A stretch of 64,000 bases of DNA from Methylomarinovum caldicuralii (GTDB lineage Bacteria; Pseudomonadota; Gammaproteobacteria; Methylococcales; Methylothermaceae), in the NCBI RefSeq assembly GCF_033126985.1, contig NZ_AP024714.1, forward strand, positions 620,001 through 684,000, in the 5' to 3' direction. Below are positions 57,858 through 64,000 of this stretch, one piece after another. The position numbers and the translations under genes are program-made. The notes beneath the pieces were generated by a model. It made no database searches and was not told where the DNA came from. It was given only the letters and a program-made list of their open reading frames with translations. The first letter of the stretch is position 1. The number at the start of each line of letters is the position of its first letter.

Positions 57858-59804
57858 TCAAGGGCGCAGACAGGGATAAACCGGGTCGATCTGGTCCACG
57901 TCTTTGTCCGCCGCGATGGCGAGCGGCCGGTAACGGCTCAGTTCCTCCAGTGGCAGGGGACCGACGAGGGCTTCCAGCTGAGTCAGTTTCAATCCCTGGC
58001 GAAGCAGATGGACGATGTAAGCATGACGAAGCGCTTCCGGGGTTACGCTTTCCGGATCTTCCAGTCCGGCTTCGACCGCGGCCAGATAGAGCGATTTGCG
58101 GACCGCTTCCGGATCGCCGGGCACCAGGGGCGTCCCCCCGCTGGCCGCCAGCCAGGTCTTCAACCGCGGAGCCAGGGGCAGGGAGCGCCGGTGCGGGGGC
58201 GGGACCAGCAGACGCGCATGGGCCAGATCCACATCCGTGGTTTCCAGGCGGGTCAGCTCTTCCGGGGTCAGGCCGCTAAGAAGCAGGGCGATGGTCTGGC
58301 GGGTCTTCAGGTCGGCGTGGTCGATCAGGCGTTGCAGCGTCCCGGTATCGAGCTCCTGCGGCTGGGAAGGCAGCCTTTCCGGCACCGTTTCCGTCCTCAG
58401 AGCTTCGGCCGGCGGCGGTCGGGAAAACAGGGGAGCCTGACCGGGATCGGCATAAACGTGCACCCCCGCGAGGGTCAGCCGGGTGTCCGGCAGCCGTGCC
58501 TCCCGCCGGGTCAGGAATTCCAGCAGCCAGACCGCCACCAGTCCCAGCCCGAAGGCGAGCAGCACCACCACCCCGGCATCACGCCAGTAATGGGGCCGGA
58601 TGGGGCTTTCCGGCGTGTAGGCCTTTTCGACCACCTCCACCTGGGGATACTGTTCCAGCTGCTTGACCTCCAGCTGGGTGATGCGGGCCTGGAGCTCGCG
58701 CTGCTGTTCTTCCAGCTGTTCCAGGTCCTTCACCAGCGACTCGTGCTCGGCGAAGCGGGTGCTGAATTCCTGCGCCTGGCGTTTGTGCGCCTCCAGCTGG
58801 CGCCGGGTTTCTTCCACCGTCTGGAGGGCGGCGGCGTAATCCTGCTGCGCCTGGGCCAGCACCACCCGGCGCCCCCGTTCCACCAGCGCCGCGATCTTGG
58901 CCTCCACCTCCCGCAGCTGCTGCGGCACCTTGCGGTAGGCAGGATTGAGGCGGATGTACTGGGGGGTGAAACGCTGCTTCATGGCGGTCAACTTTTCCCG
59001 CAGCGCCTGGGCCCGCTGCTCCAGCACCGCCAGCACCTGCTGGTCTTCCTCGGGGACCACGGGCTTGCCGGCGGCGACCGCCGCTTTTACCGCATCCAGC
59101 CGCGACCTGGCCTCGATCACCGCCTCGTTGGCCTTGTTGAGGGCCTCGGTCAGACCGTTGAGACGGGCGAGCACGGTGTTTTCCCCGCGCTCCAGGGAAG
59201 CGATGTCGTAACGCTGACGGAAATCCTCCAGGGCCTTGCGGCGGGCGGCGATTTTGCCCTGAAGCGCCGCCAGCCGTTCGCGCAGCGCCCGCAGGGTGGC
59301 GCCGGTGGAAGCCTCGATCTCCCGCGCCCGCGCCTCCCGGTAGACTTCGACCCAGGTGTTGACCAGGGGGGCGAGCAGGTCGCGGTCCGGGCCTTCGGCG
59401 ATCAGGCGCACCAGATTGGTGTCGGGCACCGGTTCCACCCGCAGCATCTCCCTGACCGCCGCCGGGGTCAGGCCCGGCGGCAGGCGGCCATCCCATTCCA
59501 GCCGTTTGAGGGTTTCCTCCAGCAGCGGCTGGCCGGTAAGCAGGACCCGCTGGATGGCGATGTGCTGGGGATCGACGACGATCTCGTTGGCATCGGCCGC
59601 CGGCGGCGGAGTGGTCAGCAGGGTGGCGCCGGCCTGATAGATCGCCGGGCGCAGAAACACGACCAGCCAGCCCAGCAACAGGGTCGCGGCGGCGACGGCG
59701 GTGAACACCTGGACCCGGCGCTGCCGGTACCAGGGCAGAGGCGGGACGCTGGCGGGCGGGGCCGGTTCCGGCCCGGAAATTCGTTCCACGGGGATCTGTG
59801 CCAT
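57858..59804 (-). CDS. Wzz/GumC-type polysaccharide co-polymerase fused to a degenerate tyrosine-recombinase-fold domain
   Basis: A 648-residue inner-membrane protein. Wzz architecture: TM1 at about 33-52, periplasmic Wzz domain and long coiled coil (about 55-400), a proline-rich IRPHYW motif just before TM2 (about 410-430), then a cytoplasmic tail. Residues about 488-628 align by eye with tyrosine recombinases: LLLSGLTPEELTRLETTDVDL matches box I (TGLR-xSEL-xxLxxxDIDL), and VTPEALRHAYIVHLLRQG matches box II. Catalytic residues are largely lost: the box I Arg is Thr513, the HxxR His is Glu590 (Arg593 kept), and the GH His is Pro616; Tyr625 may be a relic nucleophile. No tyrosine-kinase domain is present. 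The domain is probably a binding module rather than an enzyme. Confidence 0.75.
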   Translation of the reverse strand: MAQIPVERISGPEPAPPASVPPLPWYRQRRVQVFTAVAAATLLLGWLVVFLRPAIYQAGATLLTTPPPAADANEIVVDPQHIAIQRVLLTGQPLLEETLKRLEWDGRLPPGLTPAAVREMLRVEPVPDTNLVRLIAEGPDRDLLAPLVNTWVEVYREARAREIEASTGATLRALRERLAALQGKIAARRKALEDFRQRYDIASLERGENTVLARLNGLTEALNKANEAVIEARSRLDAVKAAVAAGKPVVPEEDQQVLAVLEQRAQALREKLTAMKQRFTPQYIRLNPAYRKVPQQLREVEAKIAALVERGRRVVLAQAQQDYAAALQTVEETRRQLEAHKRQAQEFSTRFAEHESLVKDLEQLEEQQRELQARITQLEVKQLEQYPQVEVVEKAYTPESPIRPHYWRDAGVVVLLAFGLGLVAVWLLEFLTRREARLPDTRLTLAGVHVYADPGQAPLFSRPPPAEALRTETVPERLPSQPQELDTGTLQRLIDHADLKTRQTIALLLSGLTPEELTRLETTDVDLAHARLLVPPPHRRSLPLAPRLKTWLAASGGTPLVPGDPEAVRKSLYLAAVEAGLEDPESVTPEALRHAYIVHLLRQGLKLTQLEALVGPLPLEELSRYRPLAIAADKDVDQIDPVYPCLRP

Positions 59805-59829
59805 CGTCTCACCTCGTTCGGCTGATGAT

Positions 59830-60909
59830 CTAGGGTAACAGGGCCAACAGGTGGTGCAGGCGCGCCTCCAGGGCCTTGGCCGAGGCCGCCCGCACTGTGG
59901 CGTGACCGACCTTGCGCCCCGGGCGCTCGGCCTTGCCATAGAAATGGCAGTGGACACCCGGTTGCGCCAGCACGTCGGCCAGCGCCGGCAGCACGCCGAT
60001 GAAATTCACTATCGCCGCATGTCCCACCGGCTCGGTGCCGCCCAAGGGCAGGTCGAGGATGGCGCGCAGGTGGTTTTCGAACTGGCTGGTTTCCGCCCCC
60101 TCGATGGTCCAGTGACCGGAGTTGTGCACCCTGGGCGCCATCTCGTTGGCCAGCAGGCGGCCGTTCACCTCGAACAGCTCCAGAGCTAAGACCCCGACAT
60201 AATCGAGACGTTCAAGCAGGCAGCGGGCATATTCCTGTGCCTGCACCGCGGCGGGATCGCCCGGGCGGCAGCGGGCGAGATGAAGAATGCCGTTCTTGTG
60301 GAGGTTCTCGCTGAGGGGATAGAAGGCTGTCTCGCCGCTGGCGCGGCGCACGGCGATGACCGAAACCTCGCGGTCGAAGGGAATGAAGCCCTCGCCGATC
60401 AGCGGCCGGCCTGCCAGCTCGGCCCAGGCGGCATCCATGTCGGCGGCGGTGCGGATCAGAAACTGCCCCTTGCCGTCGTAGCCGAAACGGCGGGTCTTGA
60501 CCAGGAACGGCCAGCCCAGCTGCTTGGGCGCCTCCTCCAGATTCTCCCGGCTGTCGATGGCGACGAAGGGCGGGGTGGGAATGTCGAGGCTGCGAAACAG
60601 CGATTTTTCCCGCAGGCGGTCGCGGCTGGCTTCCAGAGCCGCCAGCGGTGGATAGATGCGGGTGCGGTCCTGCAGCCTGCTCAGCCCTTCCAGGGACACG
60701 TTCTCAAACTCGTAGGTGATGACTTGGCAGGTGTCGGCCAGCCGCGCCAGCGCCTCCGGATCGTCATAGGGGGCGACCAGGTGTTCGGCCAGGGGGCCGG
60801 CGCAGGCATCCGGGGCCGGGTCGAGGACGGCGAAATCCAGCCCCAGGGGGTAACCGGCTAGAATCAGCATCCGCGCCAGCTGGCCGCCGCCGATGATGCC
60901 GATCTTCAT
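59830..60909 (-). CDS. purK: N5-carboxyaminoimidazole ribonucleotide synthase
   Basis: ATP-grasp enzyme of purine synthesis that carboxylates AIR with bicarbonate. The 359-residue protein starts [23 protein letters not shown], contains ITYEFENV and the ATP-grasp blocks [19 protein letters not shown] and [28 protein letters not shown]. It overlaps purE by four bases. Confidence 0.96.
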   Translation of the reverse strand: MKIGIIGGGQLARMLILAGYPLGLDFAVLDPAPDACAGPLAEHLVAPYDDPEALARLADTCQVITYEFENVSLEGLSRLQDRTRIYPPLAALEASRDRLREKSLFRSLDIPTPPFVAIDSRENLEEAPKQLGWPFLVKTRRFGYDGKGQFLIRTAADMDAAWAELAGRPLIGEGFIPFDREVSVIAVRRASGETAFYPLSENLHKNGILHLARCRPGDPAAVQAQEYARCLLERLDYVGVLALELFEVNGRLLANEMAPRVHNSGHWTIEGAETSQFENHLRAILDLPLGGTEPVGHAAIVNFIGVLPALADVLAQPGVHCHFYGKAERPGRKVGHATVRAASAKALEARLHHLLALLP

Positions 60910-61409
60910 GAGGCTACCTCGCGGGGATCGGGATGGGCCAGCACGGTTTCGGTCTGGCGCTGGCGGTAGGCAACGAGCGCGGCGTCGATCCCCGGGTATT
61001 CCGGGGCCAGGATCGCCGCCGCCAGCAACGCGGCGTTGACCGCCCCGGCGCGGCCGATGGCCAGGGTGCCGACCGGAACCCCGGCCGGCATTTGCACGAT
61101 GGACAGCAGCGAGTCCAGGCCGTTGAGGGTGCGCGACTGCACCGGCACCCCGAGCACCGGCAGGGTGGTCTTGGCCGCCGCCATGCCCGGCAGGTGGGCA
61201 GCCCCGCCGGCGCCGGCGATGATGACCCGAAGGCCGCGCTCCCTGGCGCTGCCGGCGTATTCGAACAGCAGATCCGGGGTACGGTGGGCGGAGACGATGC
61301 GCACCTCGAAGGGGACCTCGAGCTGCTCCAGCATATCGGTGGCGTGGTGCATGGTGTCCCAGTCGGATTGGGAACCCATGATCACGCCGACGAGAGGTTG
61401 GGTAGTCAT
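60906..61409 (-). CDS. purE: N5-carboxyaminoimidazole ribonucleotide mutase
   Basis: A 167-residue class I PurE. Diagnostic motifs are [28 protein letters not shown] and [28 protein letters not shown]. The ATG at 61409 has no clear ribosome binding site. It opens a long minus-strand run of tightly spaced genes through purK to the AstE-like gene. The divergent DUF1931 gene shares the upstream region. Confidence 0.95.
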   Translation of the reverse strand: MTTQPLVGVIMGSQSDWDTMHHATDMLEQLEVPFEVRIVSAHRTPDLLFEYAGSARERGLRVIIAGAGGAAHLPGMAAAKTTLPVLGVPVQSRTLNGLDSLLSIVQMPAGVPVGTLAIGRAGAVNAALLAAAILAPEYPGIDAALVAYRQRQTETVLAHPDPREVAS

Positions 61410-61565
61410 GAAAATTTTTGTCACGCTGAATGGTTGCGGCGATGTTATTATGACAAAATTCAGCCGTTCCGGCGGCAGTTCCCGGTTCGCCGCTCTTGAG
61501 AAACGGCCGGCCGACCCCAGATTTGTCGTGTAGCCAACTCTGAAAGAACCAAGGAGATCCAACTG

Positions 61566-62015
61566 ATGAGTATCATGGGCATCAGCCAGTTCGAGCGCTT
61601 TTTCCGTGAAGCCGCGTCCCTGGACGTGGACAAGAACGACCTCAAGCGCCTGTCGGACTTCATCAACCAGAAACTGCACGACCTGCTGTTGATGGGCGTG
61701 GCCACCGCCAAGGCCAACGGCCGCGACGTCATCCTGGTGCACGACCTGCCGATCACCAAGGGGTTGCAGGAAAGCATCCACCAGTTCCGCAAGCTGGACC
61801 TGGCCCTGGAGCTGCAGCCGATCCTGGACCAGCTAGCCAAGCTGCCGCCGCTGGAACTGGCTTACGGTGAGGACGTGGAAGCCAAACTGCCGGAAATCGT
61901 CGGCGGCCTGACCTACGCCATGGCCAAGACCTTCAAGATCGTCGACCCGACGCTGAAAAATCCCCAGACCGAGCACTGGAACCGGGTCGCCGACATCTTC
62001 AGTCTGCTGCTGTAA
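61566..62015 (+). CDS. DUF1931 bacterial histone-fold protein
   Basis: A 149-residue protein of the DUF1931 family, a bacterial histone doublet with two histone folds in one chain. Fold 1 (about 5-75) contains [43 protein letters not shown] and [24 protein letters not shown]. Fold 2 (about 80-149) contains [33 protein letters not shown] and ends [18 protein letters not shown]. The match is essentially full length to the family pattern. The ribosome binding site is AAGGAG, and a strong terminator makes it a single-gene unit. DNA binding has not been shown here. Confidence 0.9.
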   Translation: MSIMGISQFERFFREAASLDVDKNDLKRLSDFINQKLHDLLLMGVATAKANGRDVILVHDLPITKGLQESIHQFRKLDLALELQPILDQLAKLPPLELAYGEDVEAKLPEIVGGLTYAMAKTFKIVDPTLKNPQTEHWNRVADIFSLLL

Positions 62016-62040
62016 GCCGCAGCCGGATCATCCCATCGGC

Positions 62041-62066
62041 AAAGCCCGCCTCCGTGCGGGCTTTTT
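62041..62066 (+). terminator. Intrinsic terminator after the DUF1931 gene
   Basis: The stem AAAGCCCGC / GCGGGCTTT with a short loop is followed by a T-run (CTTTTTG) 26 bases after the stop codon. Confidence 0.9.
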
Positions 62067-62129
62067 GCCGCCTGCCTGCCGGCCGAGACTGGGTTACAAT
62101 TAACCGGTTTTTCCCGAGGAGATCCGAGC

Positions 62130-62759
62130 GTGTTGGAAATCATCGAAGCGGGCGGCTGGCTCATGTGGCCGATCCTGGCCTGTTCCGTGCTGGCGACCGC
62201 CATCGTCTGCGAACGCTTCTGGAGCCTTCGGACTACCCGCATCATCCCGCCGCACCTGGTCACCCAGGTCTGGCGCATGTTCCGCCAGGGAGAGCTGGAC
62301 GCGAACCACATCCGGCAACTGCAGACCAGCTCCCCGCTGGGGGCGATTCTGGCCGCCGGCCTGAGCAACTACCGCTACGGGCGCGAGGTGATGAAGGAGG
62401 CGATCGAGGACGTCGGCCGTCAGGTGGCCCACGAGCTGGAGCGTTTCCTCGATCTGCTCGGCACCATCGCCTCGGTCACCCCGCTGCTGGGCCTGCTGGG
62501 CACGGTGATGGGGATGATCAAGGTCTTCAGCGCCATCACCGCCGTCGGCGTCGGCGACCCCAAGGTGCTCGCCGGCGGCATTTCCGAAGCCCTCATCACC
62601 ACCGCCGCCGGATTGTCGGTGGCGATCCCCAGCCTGATCTTCTACCGCCACTTTCAGGCCAAGGTGCAGGATCTGGTGCTGAAAATGGAAAACGAGGCCC
62701 TGCGCTTCATCGACATTATGTACAGCGAAACCGACCACGAGGAGCCGAAAGGGGAATGA
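62130..62759 (+). CDS. exbB: ExbB/TolQ-family proton channel protein
   Basis: A 209-residue inner-membrane protein that, with ExbD, energises TonB or a TolA-like partner. Three helices are visible (about 8-28, 112-140, 150-172), with TPLLGLLGTVMGMIKVFSAI and ITTAAGLSVAIPSLIFYRHF as conserved blocks. The start is GTG 62130 with GAGGAGA upstream. It overlaps exbD by four bases. Confidence 0.92.
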   Translation: MLEIIEAGGWLMWPILACSVLATAIVCERFWSLRTTRIIPPHLVTQVWRMFRQGELDANHIRQLQTSSPLGAILAAGLSNYRYGREVMKEAIEDVGRQVAHELERFLDLLGTIASVTPLLGLLGTVMGMIKVFSAITAVGVGDPKVLAGGISEALITTAAGLSVAIPSLIFYRHFQAKVQDLVLKMENEALRFIDIMYSETDHEEPKGE

Positions 62760-63172
62760 ACTTCCGCACCACCCGGCGCGAGCGCCTCGAACTGAGCCTG
62801 ACGCCGATGATCGACGTGGTGTTCCTGCTGCTGATCTTCTTCATGGTCACCACCACCTTCGAGCGCCAGGCCCAGCTCAAGCTCGAACTGCCCCAGGCCA
62901 AAAGCGCGGTCCAAAGCCCCCGGCAGAAACCGCTGGAGGTGGTCATCGACGCCGCCGGCCATTACTACATCGGCGAGCACGAACTGGTCAACACCCGCCT
63001 GGAGACCCTGAAAAGGGCCATGCAGCGGGCGCTGCAACAGGGCGTGCGGCCGGTTGTGGTCATCGTCGCCGACAAGCGCACTCCCCATCAGGCGGTGATC
63101 CGGGTGCTCGACGCCGCCCGCCAGCTGGGCCTGAGCCACATCTCCTTCGCCACCGAAACCACCCAAGAGTGA
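62756..63172 (+). CDS. exbD: ExbD/TolR-family protein
   Basis: A 138-residue single-pass protein. The N-terminal helix carries the proton-accepting aspartate in [21 protein letters not shown] (Asp20), and the periplasmic domain ends with [29 protein letters not shown]. It is coupled to exbB upstream (ATGA). A Trm112-like gene follows 4 bases later. lpxK, which often lies between exbD and Trm112/ycaR, is missing here. Confidence 0.93.
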   Translation: MNFRTTRRERLELSLTPMIDVVFLLLIFFMVTTTFERQAQLKLELPQAKSAVQSPRQKPLEVVIDAAGHYYIGEHELVNTRLETLKRAMQRALQQGVRPVVVIVADKRTPHQAVIRVLDAARQLGLSHISFATETTQE

Positions 63173-63176
63173 ACCG

Positions 63177-63371
63177 ATGGACAAGAGACTCCTGGACATC
63201 CTGGTCTGCCCGGTCTGCAAGGGCAAACTGATCTACGCCGCCGAGACCGAGGAGCTGATCTGCAAGGCCGACCGGCTGGCCTATCCGATACGCGACGATA
63301 TCCCGGTGATGCTCGAAGAGGAGGCCCGCAAGCTGAGCCTGGAGGAATACGACCGTCTCAAGGACCGATGA
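63177..63371 (+). CDS. Trm112/YcaR-family protein
   Basis: A 64-residue protein. [14 protein letters not shown] has the CPxC pair, while the second metal-ligand pair is partly present (Cys30 in ELICKAD), so zinc binding is uncertain. [17 protein letters not shown] is the usual end. It lies immediately upstream of kdsB, overlapping by four bases, as ycaR does in E. coli. Confidence 0.92.
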   Translation: MDKRLLDILVCPVCKGKLIYAAETEELICKADRLAYPIRDDIPVMLEEEARKLSLEEYDRLKDR

Positions 63372-64000
63372 CCGGCTTCAAGATCGTCATCCCCGCCCGC
63401 GCCGCCTCCTCGCGCCTGCCCGACAAACCCCTGCTGCACCTGGCCGGCGAGCCGATGATCGCCCACGTCTGCCGCCAAGCGCTCAAGGCCGACGCCGACG
63501 AGGTGGTGGTCGCCACCGACGATGCCCGTATCGCCGAGGCCGCCCGCGGCGCCGGCGTGGAGGCGGTCCTGACCTGCCCGTCCCACACCAGCGGCACCGA
63601 AAGGATCGAGGAGACCGCCCGCCTCAAAGGCTGGGACGACGACACCATCGTGGTCAACTGGCAGGGGGACGAGCCGCTGTTGGACCCGCGCCTGGTCAAC
63701 CGCCTGGCCTGCGACCTGGATGAACATCCGGACGCCATGGTCGCCACCCTGGCGGCGCCGGCGAGCGAGACCGAGATCTTCAATCCCAACGCCGTCAAGG
63801 TGGTCATGGACCAGGCCGGCTACGCCCTCTATTTCAGCCGTGCCCCCATTCCCTGGCATCGCGAATCCTTCGCCACCGACCGCCCCGATCTCGCAGCCGC
63901 CTGCTACTGGCGTCACATCGGCGTCTATGCTTACCGGGTCGGGCTGCTGCACCGCTACGTGCACTGGCCGCCGGCACCGCTGGAGCAGGCCGAGGCGCTT
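63368..64000 (+). CDS. kdsB: 3-deoxy-manno-octulosonate cytidylyltransferase (3' end outside window)
   Basis: Activates KDO to CMP-KDO for LPS core assembly. The visible 211 residues contain the nucleotide-binding [40 protein letters not shown] and [13 protein letters not shown]. It is truncated by the window end; the remaining residues should be about 40. Confidence 0.95.
   Translation, partial: MTGFKIVIPARAASSRLPDKPLLHLAGEPMIAHVCRQALKADADEVVVATDDARIAEAARGAGVEAVLTCPSHTSGTERIEETARLKGWDDDTIVVNWQGDEPLLDPRLVNRLACDLDEHPDAMVATLAAPASETEIFNPNAVKVVMDQAGYALYFSRAPIPWHRESFATDRPDLAAACYWRHIGVYAYRVGLLHRYVHWPPAPLEQAEAL

Overview
This 64 kb window is GC-rich chromosomal DNA from a gammaproteobacterium, and the gene content points to a methanotroph (inferred order Methylococcales). 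The main evidence is a stand-alone pmoC gene (particulate methane monooxygenase subunit C) and two tandem genes for MtdB-type methylene-tetrahydromethanopterin dehydrogenase. Gammaproteobacterial housekeeping neighbourhoods support this: yrbG-kdsD-kdsC-lptA-lptB, zapD-yacG, mutY-yggX, ygfB-pepP-ubiH facing zapA and 6S RNA, rplU-rpmA-obgE-proB facing ispB, and exbB-exbD-Trm112-kdsB. The genus cannot be fixed from the sequence alone.

Layout. 0-2.6 kb: C1 metabolism (two mtdB genes facing a RibD-type reductase). 2.6-10 kb: envelope and membrane genes, a MEKHLA protein, a POT transporter, a rhomboid - ClpP-like membrane protease - phosphoribosyltransferase operon, and prlC. 10-14.8 kb: KDO synthesis and LPS transport genes, without lptC, then zapD-yacG. 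14.8-17.5 kb: orphan pmoC, a convergent AP2-like DNA-binding protein and a 2-Cys peroxiredoxin. 17.6-26.4 kb: AsmA, mutY, yggX, tRNA-Phe, EcsC-family, SRAP, WGR and ppnN genes, a gene-free AT-rich stretch rich in DnaA boxes, a CBS-pair protein and a double-receiver response regulator. 26.4-31.7 kb: a complete rRNA operon on the minus strand (16S, tRNA-Ile, tRNA-Ala, 23S, 5S) with two candidate promoters and a boxA. 31.7-41 kb: ion channel, ubiH, pepP, ygfB, zapA, 6S RNA, EVE, rpiA, UPF0182 and slyD-like genes. 41.1-42.4 kb: an ISAs1-type element with perfect ends and target duplication but a frameshifted transposase. 42.4-46.9 kb: rpsT, proB, obgE, rpmA, rplU, ispB and tRNA-Pro. 46.9-52.1 kb: a putative metal (probably copper) acquisition operon with a TonB receptor, CopC, a membrane-anchored unknown, a PepSY protein and a DUF3147 protein. 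52.1-61.4 kb: a long minus-strand run from purE-purK through a Wzz-like protein carrying a degenerate tyrosine-recombinase-fold domain, an ABC exporter, a PHP phosphoesterase, a glutamate-cysteine-ligase-like enzyme and an AstE/AspA-like hydrolase. 61.5-64 kb: a bacterial histone-fold protein (DUF1931), exbB-exbD, a Trm112-like protein and the start of kdsB.

Links between the genes. Methane oxidation by pMMO depends on copper, so pmoC and the CopC/TonB-receptor operon are functionally linked. Formaldehyde oxidation through tetrahydromethanopterin uses MtdB. The LPS genes (kdsD, kdsC, lptA, lptB, kdsB) cover KDO synthesis and outer-membrane export. The items most worth follow-up are the Wzz/recombinase-fold fusion, the DUF1931 histone, the orphan pmoC with its AP2-like neighbour, the copper cluster, and the DnaA-box cluster. 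The DnaA-box cluster resembles an origin, but its placement relative to the rRNA operon argues against that reading.
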